Assembly (NCBI GenBank): GCA_031287575.1
Contig: JAITSV010000006.1
Location: 1 to 64,000 of the forward strand
From: Desulfovibrio sp.
GTDB taxonomy: Bacteria; Desulfobacterota; Desulfovibrionia; Desulfovibrionales; Desulfovibrionaceae
DNA length: 64,000 nt
Direction: 5' to 3'
Part shown: one piece after another, positions 26,084-34,876 of the stretch
Position numbering within the stretch: position 1 is the first letter of the stretch
How the letters are laid out: the number at the start of each line of letters is the position of its first letter
Notes under the pieces: generated by a model
Database searches by the model: none
What the model was told of the DNA's origin: nothing
The model's input: the letters and a program-made list of their open reading frames with translations, nothing else
Position numbers and translations under genes: made by a program

Positions 26084-26878
26084 TCAGATTATGCGTTTGC
26101 GAATATGGGTGACGAACACCTCCGCGATGACCACCACCGCGAAGATGCATACCAGTATAAGCGCCACGCGGTCCCAATGGAACAGGTTGAGCGCCTCGTC
26201 GAGAGCCATGCCGATGCCGCCCGCGCCCACCAGCCCGATGACCGAGGATTCGCGCACGTTGATGTCCCAGCGGAACAGGGCGATGCCCCAGAACGCCGGG
26301 GAAACCTGGGGCCAGTAGCCCTTCAGGAACACGCTGATCCACGGCGCACCGGCGGCGCGCAACGCCTCGATGGGACCGGGGGCGGATTCTTCCAGCGCCT
26401 CGCCGAACAGCTTGCCCACGAAGCCGATGGAGCGCACGGCGATGGTCACCGTGCCCGCCAGCGTGCCGGGACCGAACACCGCCACGAACAGCAGCGCCCA
26501 GACCAGCGTGTTGACCGAACGCGACGAGACCAGGATGAACGTGGCCAGCCAGTTCAGCGCGGGCACGCGGCACACGTTGCTGGCCGCCATGATGCCCACG
26601 GGTATGGCGATGCCCAGGGTCATGATGGTGCCCAGCGTGGCGATGTGCAGCGTTTCGATGAGCACGGCGTGCACGCCGCGCTCGTAGTAGGCGTAGTCCA
26701 CCGGCCACATGCGCTTGAACAGGTCGGCCACCTGTTCCGGAGCGTCCATGAGGAATTCCGGAATGATCTCCACGGTGCGGAACGACCACGCCAGCAGGAT
26801 GGCCGCCACGAGGAAGACCGTGAAGCGCGACATGCGCTCCGCCGGGGTAAAGCGTTGCCAGATGCGCTCGGCGCTCAT
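26084..26878 (-). CDS. phnE: Phosphonate ABC transporter permease (second copy)
   Basis: 264 aa, about six membrane helices. The permease signature EALRAAGAPWISVFLKGYWPQV followed by SSVIGLVGAGGIGMALDEALN is typical of PhnE. It overlaps the end of the other phnE by 4 nt (ATGA), and the ATG at 26878 is chosen for that coupling. Probably forms a heterodimeric channel with the neighbouring PhnE in the inner membrane. Confidence 0.92.
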   Translation of the reverse strand: MSAERIWQRFTPAERMSRFTVFLVAAILLAWSFRTVEIIPEFLMDAPEQVADLFKRMWPVDYAYYERGVHAVLIETLHIATLGTIMTLGIAIPVGIMAASNVCRVPALNWLATFILVSSRSVNTLVWALLFVAVFGPGTLAGTVTIAVRSIGFVGKLFGEALEESAPGPIEALRAAGAPWISVFLKGYWPQVSPAFWGIALFRWDINVRESSVIGLVGAGGIGMALDEALNLFHWDRVALILVCIFAVVVIAEVFVTHIRKRII

Positions 26879-27663
26879 TGGAACACCCCCTTCACCCGCA
26901 CCGCCACATACTCGGAAACCATGATCAGGGCGATGATGGACAGCAGGATGGCGCACACGAAGCTGTAGTCGAAACGCTGGAAGGCCGCGGCCAGAGTACC
27001 GCCGATGCCGCCCGCGCCCACGATGCCGATCATGGTGGAGTTACGCAGGTTCGAGTCCACCTGGTAGGTGGAAAAACCGATGAACCGGTTCAGCACCTGC
27101 GGCAGCACGGCGAAGGTCAGCACCGAAAGGAACGGCGCGCCCGCGGCCCGCGCGGCCTCCACCGGCTTCAGCGAGATTTCCTCGATGGCCTCGGCGAACA
27201 GTTTGGCCACGAAGCCGATGGACGCGAAGATCAGCGTCAGGATGCCCGCCAGCGGCCCGAAGCCCACGGCCTTCACGAACAGGATGGCGAAGATCACCGG
27301 GTGGAACGAACGGCACACGGCGATGAAGGCGCGCGCGGGCCAGGTCAGCCAGTCGGGCATCAGGTTGCGCGAGGCGCACAGCCCCACCGGCAGCGAAATG
27401 AGCACCCCGAACAGGGATGAAATGAGCGCGATCTGCAACGACTCCAGCAGGTTGTCGATCAGCAGCTTCCAGCGCTTGAACTCCGGCGGAAACATGGCCC
27501 CCAGAAAGCGGGCGCCGTTGTCCAGCCCCGCCAGCAGGCGCTCCCACGAAATGTCCAGGATGGACAGGGCATACAGGCAATAGAGCACGGCCAGCAGGTA
27601 GCCCAGGCGGGTCCACCAGTTGACCGCGAAGGGTGCGGGACGGGCGACGGTTGCAGCGCTCAT
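26875..27663 (-). CDS. phnE: Phosphonate ABC transporter permease (first copy)
   Basis: 262 aa, inner membrane. [26 protein letters not shown] is the cytoplasmic loop that docks the ATPase, followed by [21 protein letters not shown]. Clearly paralogous with the downstream permease. ATGA overlaps link it to phnC upstream and to the second phnE downstream, so the three are one translation unit. Confidence 0.93.
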   Translation of the reverse strand: MSAATVARPAPFAVNWWTRLGYLLAVLYCLYALSILDISWERLLAGLDNGARFLGAMFPPEFKRWKLLIDNLLESLQIALISSLFGVLISLPVGLCASRNLMPDWLTWPARAFIAVCRSFHPVIFAILFVKAVGFGPLAGILTLIFASIGFVAKLFAEAIEEISLKPVEAARAAGAPFLSVLTFAVLPQVLNRFIGFSTYQVDSNLRNSTMIGIVGAGGIGGTLAAAFQRFDYSFVCAILLSIIALIMVSEYVAVRVKGVFQ

Positions 27664-28472
27664 GCCAGCCAGTCCTCGCCGCCGTAGATCAGCTTGAGGT
27701 GGGCGTCGGTCAGGTCGCCGGGCACGCCGTCAAACACCACGTCGCCCTTGGACATGCCCACCACCCGGTCGGCAAAGCGGCGGCCCAGGGTCACGTCGTG
27801 GATGTTCACCAGCACGGGAATGTCGTTGACGGAGGCCACTTCGCGCAAGAGTTCCATGATCTCGACCGAGGTCTTGGGGTCCAGCGACGAGGTGGGTTCG
27901 TCCGCCAGCAGGATGTGCGGCTGCTGCATCACCGCGCGGGCAATGCCCACGCGCTGGCGCTGGCCGCCGGAAAGTTCGTCGGCGCGGGCGCGGGCGAATT
28001 CGGTCAGCCCCACCATGTCCAGCAGGTCGTAGGCCCGCTCGATGTCCTCCTGCGGAAACTTGCGCAGCCAGGCGCGCCAGGGCGAAATGTAGCCCAGACG
28101 CCCGCAGAGCACGTTTTCCATCACCGACAGGCGCTCCACCAGGTTGTATTCCTGGAACACCATGCCGATGCGCCGCCGCGCCGCGCGCAGACTGGCGCCG
28201 CGCAGGGCGCAGATGTCCTGGCCGCTGACCAGGATGCGACCGGAGGTGGGCTCGATGAGCCGGTTGATGCAGCGCAGCAGCGTGCTCTTGCCTGTGCCGG
28301 ACGGGCCGATGATGGCGGTGGTGCACTGCCCGGCCACGGTCAGGTTGATGTTCTTGAGCACGGGTTTGCCGCGCGTGTATTCCTTGCGCAGGTTCTCGAC
28401 GACGAGCGACTTGTCGCCCGCGCTGCACGCGGGACGACGGGAGGTGGAGGCGGACTCTGTTGCCTTGTGCAC
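27660..28472 (-). CDS. phnC: Phosphonate ABC transporter ATP-binding protein
   Basis: About 270 aa. Walker [11 protein letters not shown]-loop [10 protein letters not shown], signature [14 protein letters not shown] and Walker [14 protein letters not shown] are all intact; [11 protein letters not shown] is typical of PhnC. No ATG fits the domain start: the nearest in-frame ATG is 174 nt further upstream at 28646 and encodes Arg/Pro-rich sequence. I use the GTG at 28472 with a weak GGGAA upstream; the start is uncertain. The stop overlaps phnE by ATGA. Confidence 0.88.
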   Translation of the reverse strand: MHKATESASTSRRPACSAGDKSLVVENLRKEYTRGKPVLKNINLTVAGQCTTAIIGPSGTGKSTLLRCINRLIEPTSGRILVSGQDICALRGASLRAARRRIGMVFQEYNLVERLSVMENVLCGRLGYISPWRAWLRKFPQEDIERAYDLLDMVGLTEFARARADELSGGQRQRVGIARAVMQQPHILLADEPTSSLDPKTSVEIMELLREVASVNDIPVLVNIHDVTLGRRFADRVVGMSKGDVVFDGVPGDLTDAHLKLIYGGEDWLA

Positions 28473-28690
28473 TTGCTGATTCCCGGAGCTGCTGGTGAAG
28501 GACGCGCCACGACGCCCGATGGCATCCGGCCTGCGGGCGTGGTGCGTCCTGCGGACGGCGTGCCGGGTCCGTGTCCCGCGCCGGGGCCCGATGAGCCTGC
28601 CTGCGCGGCGGGCCGGTACGTCGGCCCAGGGAGACGGAGATGGCACGCGGTTTCAAATGCCTGGCACGGGGCGCCACGCGCCGCGTGCAA

Positions 28691-28727
28691 AAGCGGCGGG
28701 CACCGGACATGCCGGTACCCGCCGCAC
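28691..28727 (-). terminator. Hairpin with T-run between phnD and phnC
   Basis: A 14-bp stem with one mismatch (GCGGCGGGTACCGG on the minus strand against its complement) followed by TTTTGC, 8 nt after the phnD stop. Likely a partial terminator that sets more binding protein than transporter. Confidence 0.75.
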
Positions 28728-28732
28728 GAGTG

Positions 28733-29788
28733 CTACTGCTTCTTGGTTTCGGCTTCCTGCTTCTTCTTGGCGGCCTCGGCGGCTTCCTTCTCGGCGATCT
28801 TCTGCAGACCGGTCTGGTTGAAGGTTTCGCCGTTGGCTTCCGCGATCTCGCGGATGACCGCCCAGTCCTTCTGGTAGGTCACGGGGAAGAACCGGTCGGC
28901 ACCGCCGAAGGTCTTCTGCATTTCAGGGGTGAAGCGGTATTCGTGGAAGGCGTCGACGATCTTCTTCACCAACTCGGGGTTCAGGTCGTGGGCATACCCG
29001 AACGAAGAGGTGGGGAACACGTCGCTCTGCCAGATGATGCGGTAGTCGGCTTCATTGATGCGCCCGGCCTGGGCCATGCGCTTGAACACGTCGCCGGCCA
29101 CGGGGGCGGCGTCGTAGTCGCCGTAGCCCACGCCCAGGATGGACTGGTCGTGCTTGCCCGAATAGACCACGGTGTAGTCCTTTTCGGGGGTCAGGCCCAG
29201 CTTGGGGAAGATGGCGCGCGGAGCCAGGTTGCCCGAGTTGGAAGAGGCGGAGGTGTGCGCCACCTTCTTGCCCTTCAGGTCGGCCAGGGTCTGGACGGGA
29301 CTGTCCTTGCGCACGATCATCAGCAGGCGGTAGCCCTGGAAGCCTTCGCCGTCGCCCTTGACGGCGATGGGCACGTAGCCCGCCAGGTTGACCGCGTAGC
29401 AGGTGGGACCGGTGGAGAACCCCGCGATGTGCAGGCGGCCGGAGCGCATGGCTTCCACTTCGGCGGCGTTGGACTGCACGGTGTAATAGATGACCTTCTT
29501 GCCGGTGCGCTTTTCCAGGAAGGCCTGGAAGTCGGCGAAGGCGTCCTTGTACACGGCGGGATCTTCAACGGGAGTGTAGGTGAACACCAGCGTGCTCGGG
29601 TCCTTCCACTTCCCCTTGTCCTTGGGGGTGTCGGCCACCAGGTCCTTGTTGTCGTCGCAGAACATGGCGTCCAGCGAGCCACGGTTCGCGCAGTCGTCGG
29701 CGGCCTTGGCGATGTTGGCGGACATGACGCACAGGCCCGCGGCCAGAACAACCGGAGCGAGCAGCAACTGCATCCACTTCTTGGTCAT
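28733..29788 (-). CDS. phnD: Phosphonate-type ABC transporter substrate-binding protein
   Basis: 351 aa. A signal peptide (about 1-28, LLLAPVVLAAGLCVMSANIAKAA) directs export. LVFTYTPVEDPAVYKDAFADF, YYTVQSNAAEVEAMRSGRLHIAGFSTGP and KKVAHTSASSNSGNLAP follow the PhnD/phosphite-binding pattern. The mature N-terminus carries about 35 extra residues (with two Cys) before the core, and the C-terminus is a charged Lys/Glu/Ala helix. GAGGAGAAGG precedes the ATG. Phosphonate, phosphite or a related ester could be the ligand; no C-P lyase or ptxD gene is nearby. Confidence 0.9.
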   Translation of the reverse strand: MTKKWMQLLLAPVVLAAGLCVMSANIAKAADDCANRGSLDAMFCDDNKDLVADTPKDKGKWKDPSTLVFTYTPVEDPAVYKDAFADFQAFLEKRTGKKVIYYTVQSNAAEVEAMRSGRLHIAGFSTGPTCYAVNLAGYVPIAVKGDGEGFQGYRLLMIVRKDSPVQTLADLKGKKVAHTSASSNSGNLAPRAIFPKLGLTPEKDYTVVYSGKHDQSILGVGYGDYDAAPVAGDVFKRMAQAGRINEADYRIIWQSDVFPTSSFGYAHDLNPELVKKIVDAFHEYRFTPEMQKTFGGADRFFPVTYQKDWAVIREIAEANGETFNQTGLQKIAEKEAAEAAKKKQEAETKKQ

Positions 29789-29832
29789 TGCCTTCTCCTC
29801 GATATGGCGTTGACGTTGGAATGATCGGCCCC

Positions 29833-29866
29833 TGCGGCGTCTCATTCTCGTCACCGAAACGCCGCA
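29833..29866 (-). promoter_or_regulatory. Leader hairpin of phnD
   Basis: TGCGGCGT/ACGCCGCA stem of 8 bp with an 18-nt loop inside the predicted 5' untranslated region. It may affect mRNA stability or translation; it matches no riboswitch class I can recognise. Confidence 0.4.
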
Positions 29867-29876
29867 AAATCGTCAC

Positions 29877-29904
29877 ATTATAATTCGACGGAGCAAATTC
29901 TCAA
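29877..29904 (-). promoter_or_regulatory. Promoter of phnD
   Basis: TTGAGA (5/6 to consensus) and a perfect TATAAT separated by 16 bp on the minus strand, about 90 nt ahead of the phnD start. The best sigma-70 match in this part of the window. Confidence 0.65.
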
Positions 29905-29957
29905 AGCATTTTCTGCCCATCGGACGTCCGCCGGACGTGAAAGGGCGGACATTGGGG

Positions 29958-29993
29958 ATCGGACACATCGGACACATCGGACATATCGGGCAT
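29958..29993. repeat. Four 9-nt tandem repeats
   Basis: ATCGGACAC, ATCGGACAC, ATCGGACAT, ATCGGGCAT in tandem between the HAD gene and phnD. Not in a recognisable gene. The remaining spacer to 30109 holds no gene. Confidence 0.7.
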
Positions 29994-30109
29994 GGGGGGG
30001 AAACGGGCCGGATGACAGCATCCTGACGGATGCCCGCCCCCCTGCGCAAGCGACGTTACCGTTACGCCACGCATCGGCGTGCTGTCGCCTGCTCCATTCC
30101 TGCCGACTG

Positions 30110-30877
30110 TCAGTACCCCCCCAGGTCATCCACTACAAGTGCGGGCTGGCGTGAAAGCGACGCCAGGTCCTCGCGCCGGGTCTCGCCGCTGAGCACGAGT
30201 ATGAAGTCCATTCCGGCGTTTTCCGCCAGCAGCTTGTCGGTGTAGATGCGGTCGCCCACCATGACCATTTCGTGCGGCTGGTACCGCGCAAGCAAGGAAC
30301 GCAGCAGAATGGTGTTGGGCTTGCCGAACACGATGTCGGGCGTGCGCCCGGTGGCCGCTTCGTACAGGGCCATGAAGCTGCCCGCGTCGGGCAGCGGGCC
30401 CCGCGGCGAAGGGCAGACCTTGTCGGCATGGGTCGCCAGAAAGGCCACCTCGGGCCGTTGCAGCAGCAGGCACGATTCCGAGAGCTTGCGGTAGGTGAGT
30501 TCCGTATCGTAGCCCAGCAGCACGGCCTGGCAGTCGTCCCCGGCGGTGAAGACGATGTCGGGCATGCGTTCGCGCAGGAACGCGGTGAAATTCGTGTTGC
30601 CCACCGGATAGACACGGGTGATGTTCTGCTCGCGCAGGTGGTCCACCAGCGGCAGCAACGGCGAAAGCATGCGGTCGAGCCCGATGTGGATGCCCATGCC
30701 CGCCAGCTTGGCCGTGTAATCGGCAAGGTTCTTGGACGTGTTGTTGGTCAGGAACTGGATGTCGCGCACCCCGAGGTTGCGGCGGATGAAGTCCACCGTG
30801 CCGGGAATGGGCCGGTCGCCCAGGTACACCGTGCCGTCCAGGTCGAAGATGATGCAGCGCTTCTGGTCGAGATTCAT
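30110..30877 (-). CDS. HAD-IIA family hydrolase (NagD-like phosphatase)
   Basis: 255 aa. FDLDGTVYLGDRPIPG carries the DxDGT nucleophile motif, TNNTSKN motif II, GKPN the motif III Lys, and MVGDRIYTDKLLAENAGMDFILVLSG motif IV. The C2 cap size fits NagD/AraL-type phosphatases of broad sugar- or nucleotide-phosphate range. GGAA lies ahead of the ATG at 30877; upstream in-frame sequence is not conserved-looking. Same strand as phnD but 321 nt away with a promoter between, so probably a separate unit. Confidence 0.88.
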   Translation of the reverse strand: MNLDQKRCIIFDLDGTVYLGDRPIPGTVDFIRRNLGVRDIQFLTNNTSKNLADYTAKLAGMGIHIGLDRMLSPLLPLVDHLREQNITRVYPVGNTNFTAFLRERMPDIVFTAGDDCQAVLLGYDTELTYRKLSESCLLLQRPEVAFLATHADKVCPSPRGPLPDAGSFMALYEAATGRTPDIVFGKPNTILLRSLLARYQPHEMVMVGDRIYTDKLLAENAGMDFILVLSGETRREDLASLSRQPALVVDDLGGY

Positions 30878-30992
30878 GAAATTTCCGTGGTGCGTGCGTT
30901 GATGGAAAATGGTGGCCGCAACGGGTTGCCGGGTCGCCCCCGGACGGCCCGAAACCGTGCGCGACCGGTCGTGACCGTGCGCAATGGTGCGA

Positions 30993-31037
30993 ACGGGCCG
31001 GAACTGATCCGAACTGGCCGGAACTGGTCGGAATCCG
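30993..31037. repeat. Short imperfect tandem repeats
   Basis: Four diverged copies of a CCGGAACTGGT-like unit in the divergent spacer between the HAD gene and the DAK2-DegV gene. Non-coding as far as I can tell; the rest of the spacer is GC-rich up to the promoter region. Confidence 0.6.
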
Positions 31038-31206
31038 GGAGGGAACGTGGTTGGCAGGCTGCCACGCCGGGAGCCATGCACGTTCCCGGCAGCATGTCGC
31101 ATGGCAGGCTTGCCGCGTCAACGCCAGGGGGTGGGTTCCATGCTTCCCCGGCCCGGCCAAGCCCATGCGAACCTTAAAGAAAGGCCGCGTTTCCGTTGTA
31201 TTGCAG

Positions 31207-31250
31207 ATTGTTACAACAATGTTGCAGTGACACGGCAACTCCATTATAGC
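31207..31250 (+). promoter_or_regulatory. Promoter and palindrome for the DAK2-DegV gene
   Basis: A perfect palindrome ATTGTT-AC-AACAAT (31207-31220) is followed immediately by TTGCAG and, 17 bp later, TATAGC. The palindrome overlaps the upstream edge of the -35 box, as an operator would. The short AT-rich stretch stands out in GC-rich DNA. Confidence 0.45.
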
Positions 31251-31386
31251 TAACGCGCCGCTGGGGGGCGGGCATGCCGCATGGCCGCTGCCCGACCGCA
31301 TGCGCCGTGCCCTTGCGTACGGTTCCGCCACGCCCCGGCCTTGCGCATCCACTTCCATATACTTGCCCCGTCAGGAGCCACCCCAC

Positions 31387-33393
31387 TTGCAGGAAAGGCA
31401 GACTCCGCCCCAGGCCTCGGCCCAGCCCCCGGCCCAGACCACGGCCCACCCCCAGGCCGAATCCGCCCCCGAAGGCCAGGCCCAGCCCTCGCGCATCAGC
31501 TATCTCGACGGCATCCGCTTCCGCCGGGTGGTACGCGCCGCCGCGCGCCGTCTCATCGAAAAGCACGGCCATCTCAACGCCATCAACGTGTTTCCCGTGC
31601 CGGACGGCGACACGGGCAGCAACATGGCCGGAACCATGAAATCCATCGTGGCCTCCACCTCGGCCACGCCGGAAAGTTCCATCGGCCGCATGAGTTCCAT
31701 CGTGGCCGAATCGGCGCTGATGGGCGCACGGGGCAATTCCGGGGTCATCCTGGCCCAGTTTCTGGCCGGGTTTTCCGAAGGGGTGAAGGATCTTTCGCGC
31801 GTCAGCCCCCGCGACTTCGCGGAAGCCGCATCGCTGGCCGCGCGCCGCGCCGTGGAGGCCATCGCCCACCCCAAGGAAGGCACCATCCTCACGGTCATCC
31901 GCGACTGGGCCGACCACCTGCGCGAAAACTGCCATTCCTACAAGGATTTTCACCACCTGCTGCACGATTCGCTGGACTGTGCCCGCCAGTCGGTGCAGGA
32001 AACGCGCGAGAAGCTGGCCGCGCTCAAGGCCGCCGACGTCGTCGACGCCGGGGGCCTCGGCTTCGTGTACCTGCTGGAAGGCATTGCCGAATTCACCGAG
32101 CGCGGCACCATCAACCGGCGGCGCCAGGCTGCCGGGGATACGGGCACGACCGGCGCCACGGGTGCGCATGACGGTGCGGATGGCGACGCCGACAGCGCCG
32201 ACAACGCCACCCTGGGCGAGGCCCAGGAACGGGTGGCCGTGGAAGAGCTGACCTACGGCTACTGCACCGAATGCCTGATCCGCAGCGAGGCGGCCAGCCC
32301 CGTCGACCGCGACGAACTGCGCGTCCGGCTGGAGGAACTGGGTGATTCCATCGTGGTGGCGGGCGCCGGATCCGTGACCCGCGTCCACGTGCATACCGAC
32401 ACGCCGGACACGGTGTTCGCCATTGCCGCCGAATACGGCGAGGTATCGCACCACAAGGCAGAGGACATGCTGCGCCAGCACCGCGATCTGCTGGCCGCCA
32501 TGGCAAGCGGCCAGCCCGATGCCGAGCCCGCGCCCACCGGCACCGCCATCGTCACCGACTCCACTTGCGACCTGCCGCGCGAACTGCTGGACCAGTACGC
32601 CATCCGCACCGTGCCCCTGCGCCTGTTCCTGGACGACGAGGAGTTCGTGGACAAGGTCAGCATCTCGGCTGACGAGTTCAACCGCCGCCTGCCCTCGTCC
32701 CGTTCCGCGCGCACCTCGCAGCCCGCACCCGCCGATTTCCGCACCGTGTACGAAGAAGTGCTGGCCACCCATGCGCAGGTGGCCTCGCTACACGTGACGG
32801 CCATGTACAGCGGCACCCACCAGTCCGCAGCCACCGTGGCGCGCATGGTTTCGCCGCACATCGCCGCCGTGGACTGCCGCACCCTGACCGTGGGCCTTGG
32901 CCTGGTGGTGCTGGAGGCGGCCCGGCGCGCGCAGGCCGGAATGGACGCTGCGGAGGTGGCCCGCCTTGCCGCGCGCGACGCGGACAACCTGCATGTCTAC
33001 GTTTCCATGGACACCCTGGACTTTGCCGTACGCGGCGGCCGCATGAGCCGGGGCACCGGCATGGTGGCCAAGCTGTTGCACATCAAGCCGGTGCTGTGCT
33101 TCGACCCGCGCAAGGGCGGCAAGGTGGACGTGGCGGCCAAGGGCATCGGCCCGCGCCGCGCCGGGGAAAAGCTGTTCGCCCTGCTGGAACGGGCGGCGGC
33201 CAACCTGGACAATCCGCGCTTTGCCGTGGCGCACGTGGGCGCGCCGGAAACCGCCGCCCGCTACGCGAAGGAACTGGAAGCCCGCTTCGGCGTGGCCCCG
33301 CTGTACGTGGTGCCCGCATCACCGGTGCTGGGCTGCCACAGCGGCCCTGGCGCCTGCGCCGTGGCCCTGCTGGGTGATCCCAGGAACGGGTAG
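31387..33393 (+). CDS. DAK2-DegV fusion protein (FakA-like and FakB-like)
   Basis: About 668 aa. The N-terminal DAK2 kinase-like domain has NAINVFPVPDGDTGSNM and ESALMGARGNSGVILAQ; the C-terminal DegV domain begins TAIVTDSTCDLPREL and contains TSQPAP and GPGACAVAL. In other bacteria FakA and FakB are separate and phosphorylate fatty acids; here kinase and fatty-acid-binding parts are one chain, so a similar reaction is inferred. I start at TTG 31387, since CAGGAG lies 9 nt upstream; the ATG at 31300 has no ribosome binding site. The N-terminal 35 residues are Pro/Gln/Ala-rich. Confidence 0.85.
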   Translation: MQERQTPPQASAQPPAQTTAHPQAESAPEGQAQPSRISYLDGIRFRRVVRAAARRLIEKHGHLNAINVFPVPDGDTGSNMAGTMKSIVASTSATPESSIGRMSSIVAESALMGARGNSGVILAQFLAGFSEGVKDLSRVSPRDFAEAASLAARRAVEAIAHPKEGTILTVIRDWADHLRENCHSYKDFHHLLHDSLDCARQSVQETREKLAALKAADVVDAGGLGFVYLLEGIAEFTERGTINRRRQAAGDTGTTGATGAHDGADGDADSADNATLGEAQERVAVEELTYGYCTECLIRSEAASPVDRDELRVRLEELGDSIVVAGAGSVTRVHVHTDTPDTVFAIAAEYGEVSHHKAEDMLRQHRDLLAAMASGQPDAEPAPTGTAIVTDSTCDLPRELLDQYAIRTVPLRLFLDDEEFVDKVSISADEFNRRLPSSRSARTSQPAPADFRTVYEEVLATHAQVASLHVTAMYSGTHQSAATVARMVSPHIAAVDCRTLTVGLGLVVLEAARRAQAGMDAAEVARLAARDADNLHVYVSMDTLDFAVRGGRMSRGTGMVAKLLHIKPVLCFDPRKGGKVDVAAKGIGPRRAGEKLFALLERAAANLDNPRFAVAHVGAPETAARYAKELEARFGVAPLYVVPASPVLGCHSGPGACAVALLGDPRNG

Positions 33394-33465
33394 CCACGGG
33401 AACAGGCATATCGGACACGTCGGGCGAGCCGGGCTGGTCAGGTGAGCCGGGCGGATCAGTACCCA

Positions 33466-33489
33466 GAGGGGCCGAGCAGCCCCTCCTTT
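33466..33489 (+). terminator. Terminator after the DAK2-DegV gene
   Basis: GAGGGGC/GCCCCTC stem with 6-nt loop followed by CTTTC. The spacer from here to 33756 contains no other feature that I can support. Confidence 0.6.
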
Positions 33490-33756
33490 CGCACCCGCCC
33501 CGCCCTTCGGATAATCATCCTCCGTCGCGGCTTTTTTCGGAGTCGCACCCTTGCCAGCCGCCCGCCTTGCGGCTATTTCTAGCCTTATGGAAGGCAGCGG
33601 AACGGCACGTCCCGTCCACCCGCCATCCGGCATCACAGGCAGCCACGGACCGGCAGCCCCGAACAGGCGACATGACGCCGTCCACGACCGCATTCCGGAA
33701 GATCGCGGGGGACGCAGCCATGTCGTGGTGGCCTTTGGGCCAAAGGGGGGTGCGCC

Positions 33757-33990
33757 ATGGCGTACGTCTATTCCGACATCTCCACCTTTTCCGGCCGCAA
33801 GATACTGGAAATGGTGCTGGGCCAACAGGTGCGCTCCGGCATGCGCCTTCAGGTGACGGATGAAATCATCGCCCTGTACATGCGTTCGTTGCAGGTGGCG
33901 GAGCAGTACCCCACCAAGGTCATGACGGCATCGCAACGCGGCGTGCCGCCGGAAGTGATCCGGGGCCTGATCGCAAGCTGGTCCATCTGA
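33757..33990 (+). CDS. Small hypothetical protein
   Basis: 77 aa, no cysteines, no signal peptide. A GGGGGG run lies 6-10 nt before the ATG. Residues such as YSDISTFSGRKILEMVLGQQVRSGM and YMRSLQVAEQYPTKVM look like an ordinary folded helical protein rather than shadow sequence, and a good terminator follows. I do not recognise the family; it has no obvious operon partner. Confidence 0.6.
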   Translation: MAYVYSDISTFSGRKILEMVLGQQVRSGMRLQVTDEIIALYMRSLQVAEQYPTKVMTASQRGVPPEVIRGLIASWSI

Positions 33991-33999
33991 TGCATACAC

Positions 34000-34029
34000 C
34001 GGCGGCTCCTTCGGGGGCCGCCGTTTCTT
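34000..34029 (+). terminator. Terminator after the 77-aa gene
   Basis: CGGCGG-C-TCC paired with GGG-G-CCGCCG, followed by TTTCTTT. Confidence 0.8.
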
Positions 34030-34545
34030 TGGGTCGCCCGCGACAGGTTGCCCGCCATGCCCGCACCGCCTTGATTCCTGCCCGCTTGCTCCCCTCTTTC
34101 CCACCAGGCACGCCCAGTGGGGCATACCGCTTGTCTGGCGCGTCCATGGTGCCTGGGGCATCCGTGCGTCCGGCGTACCTCCTGCAACCACGCCCGTCCC
34201 GGTCCGGCTTTACCGTACCGCGCGCTTCGCACGCCGCCCCTCCGCACCGCACACTTTCCGCACGCCACACATCCGCCAGCGTACCGGGCCGCATGCCGCG
34301 CCCCCGCTGCATCGCCGCCACGTTGGCGGGCAGCCCGCGCCATGCCCCCGGCATGCTTCCACTGTTTGCACAACCGTGCAGCATGCCGGATTTTTCTTGC
34401 CGTGACCCGTGGTTGCGTTTATTGATGGCCCAAACGCGCGCAGGGGCGGCACTCTCACCGCTCGCATCATCCCGGCCCACGCGGCCCGGCCACCACGGAA
34501 CGGACGCCCTGCTCCGTTGCACCCAAAGCCACCACTGGTGTGCCC
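34030..34545. other. Gene-less spacer ahead of korD
   Basis: About 500 nt, GC-rich. Open frames exist on both strands but are Arg/Pro/His-rich with no ribosome binding sites. A possible promoter, TTGCCG with TATTGA 17 bp downstream (34398-34426), lies about 120 nt before korD. Confidence 0.4.
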
Positions 34546-34872
34546 ATGTCAAAGAAGCAAAAAGGTCAGACCCGCGTCTGCGTATACCCCGACTGGTGCA
34601 AGGGCTGCGGCCTGTGCGTGGCGTTCTGCCCCGCCAAGGTGCTTGTGCTGAACGCCTTCGGCAAGGCCGAGGTGGCCCACGAGGACGAATGCATCAATTG
34701 CGGGTTCTGCGAGCTGCACTGTCCGGACTTCGCCATTGCCATCAAGCCGCGCACCCGCAACGGCGCGGGCCAGCCGGACCCCCGCAGCGGATGGAGCGAC
34801 CCCGAATCCGAACATGGCCGAGCCTCTCCGCCCGAGCCTACGCCCGAACCGAACCCCAACCCCGAAGAGTGA
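34546..34872 (+). CDS. korD: 2-oxoacid:ferredoxin oxidoreductase, delta (ferredoxin) subunit
   Basis: 108 aa. Two [4Fe-4S] motifs, CKGCGLCVAFCP and CINCGFCELHCP, form the small electron-carrying subunit of a KGOR/VOR-type enzyme. The last 35 residues are Pro/Glu/Ser-rich and probably disordered. The ATG at 34546 is used; a GTG two codons earlier is possible, and the ribosome binding site is weak. First gene of korDABC, and only 4 nt separate its stop from the korA start. Confidence 0.9.
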   Translation: MSKKQKGQTRVCVYPDWCKGCGLCVAFCPAKVLVLNAFGKAEVAHEDECINCGFCELHCPDFAIAIKPRTRNGAGQPDPRSGWSDPESEHGRASPPEPTPEPNPNPEE

Positions 34873-34876
34873 CGCC

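Noticed and set aside
33920..34552. 210-codon minus-strand frame in the spacer before korD
   Set aside because: Arg/Gly/Trp-rich, no motif, no ribosome binding site, and overlaps the end of the 77-aa gene.
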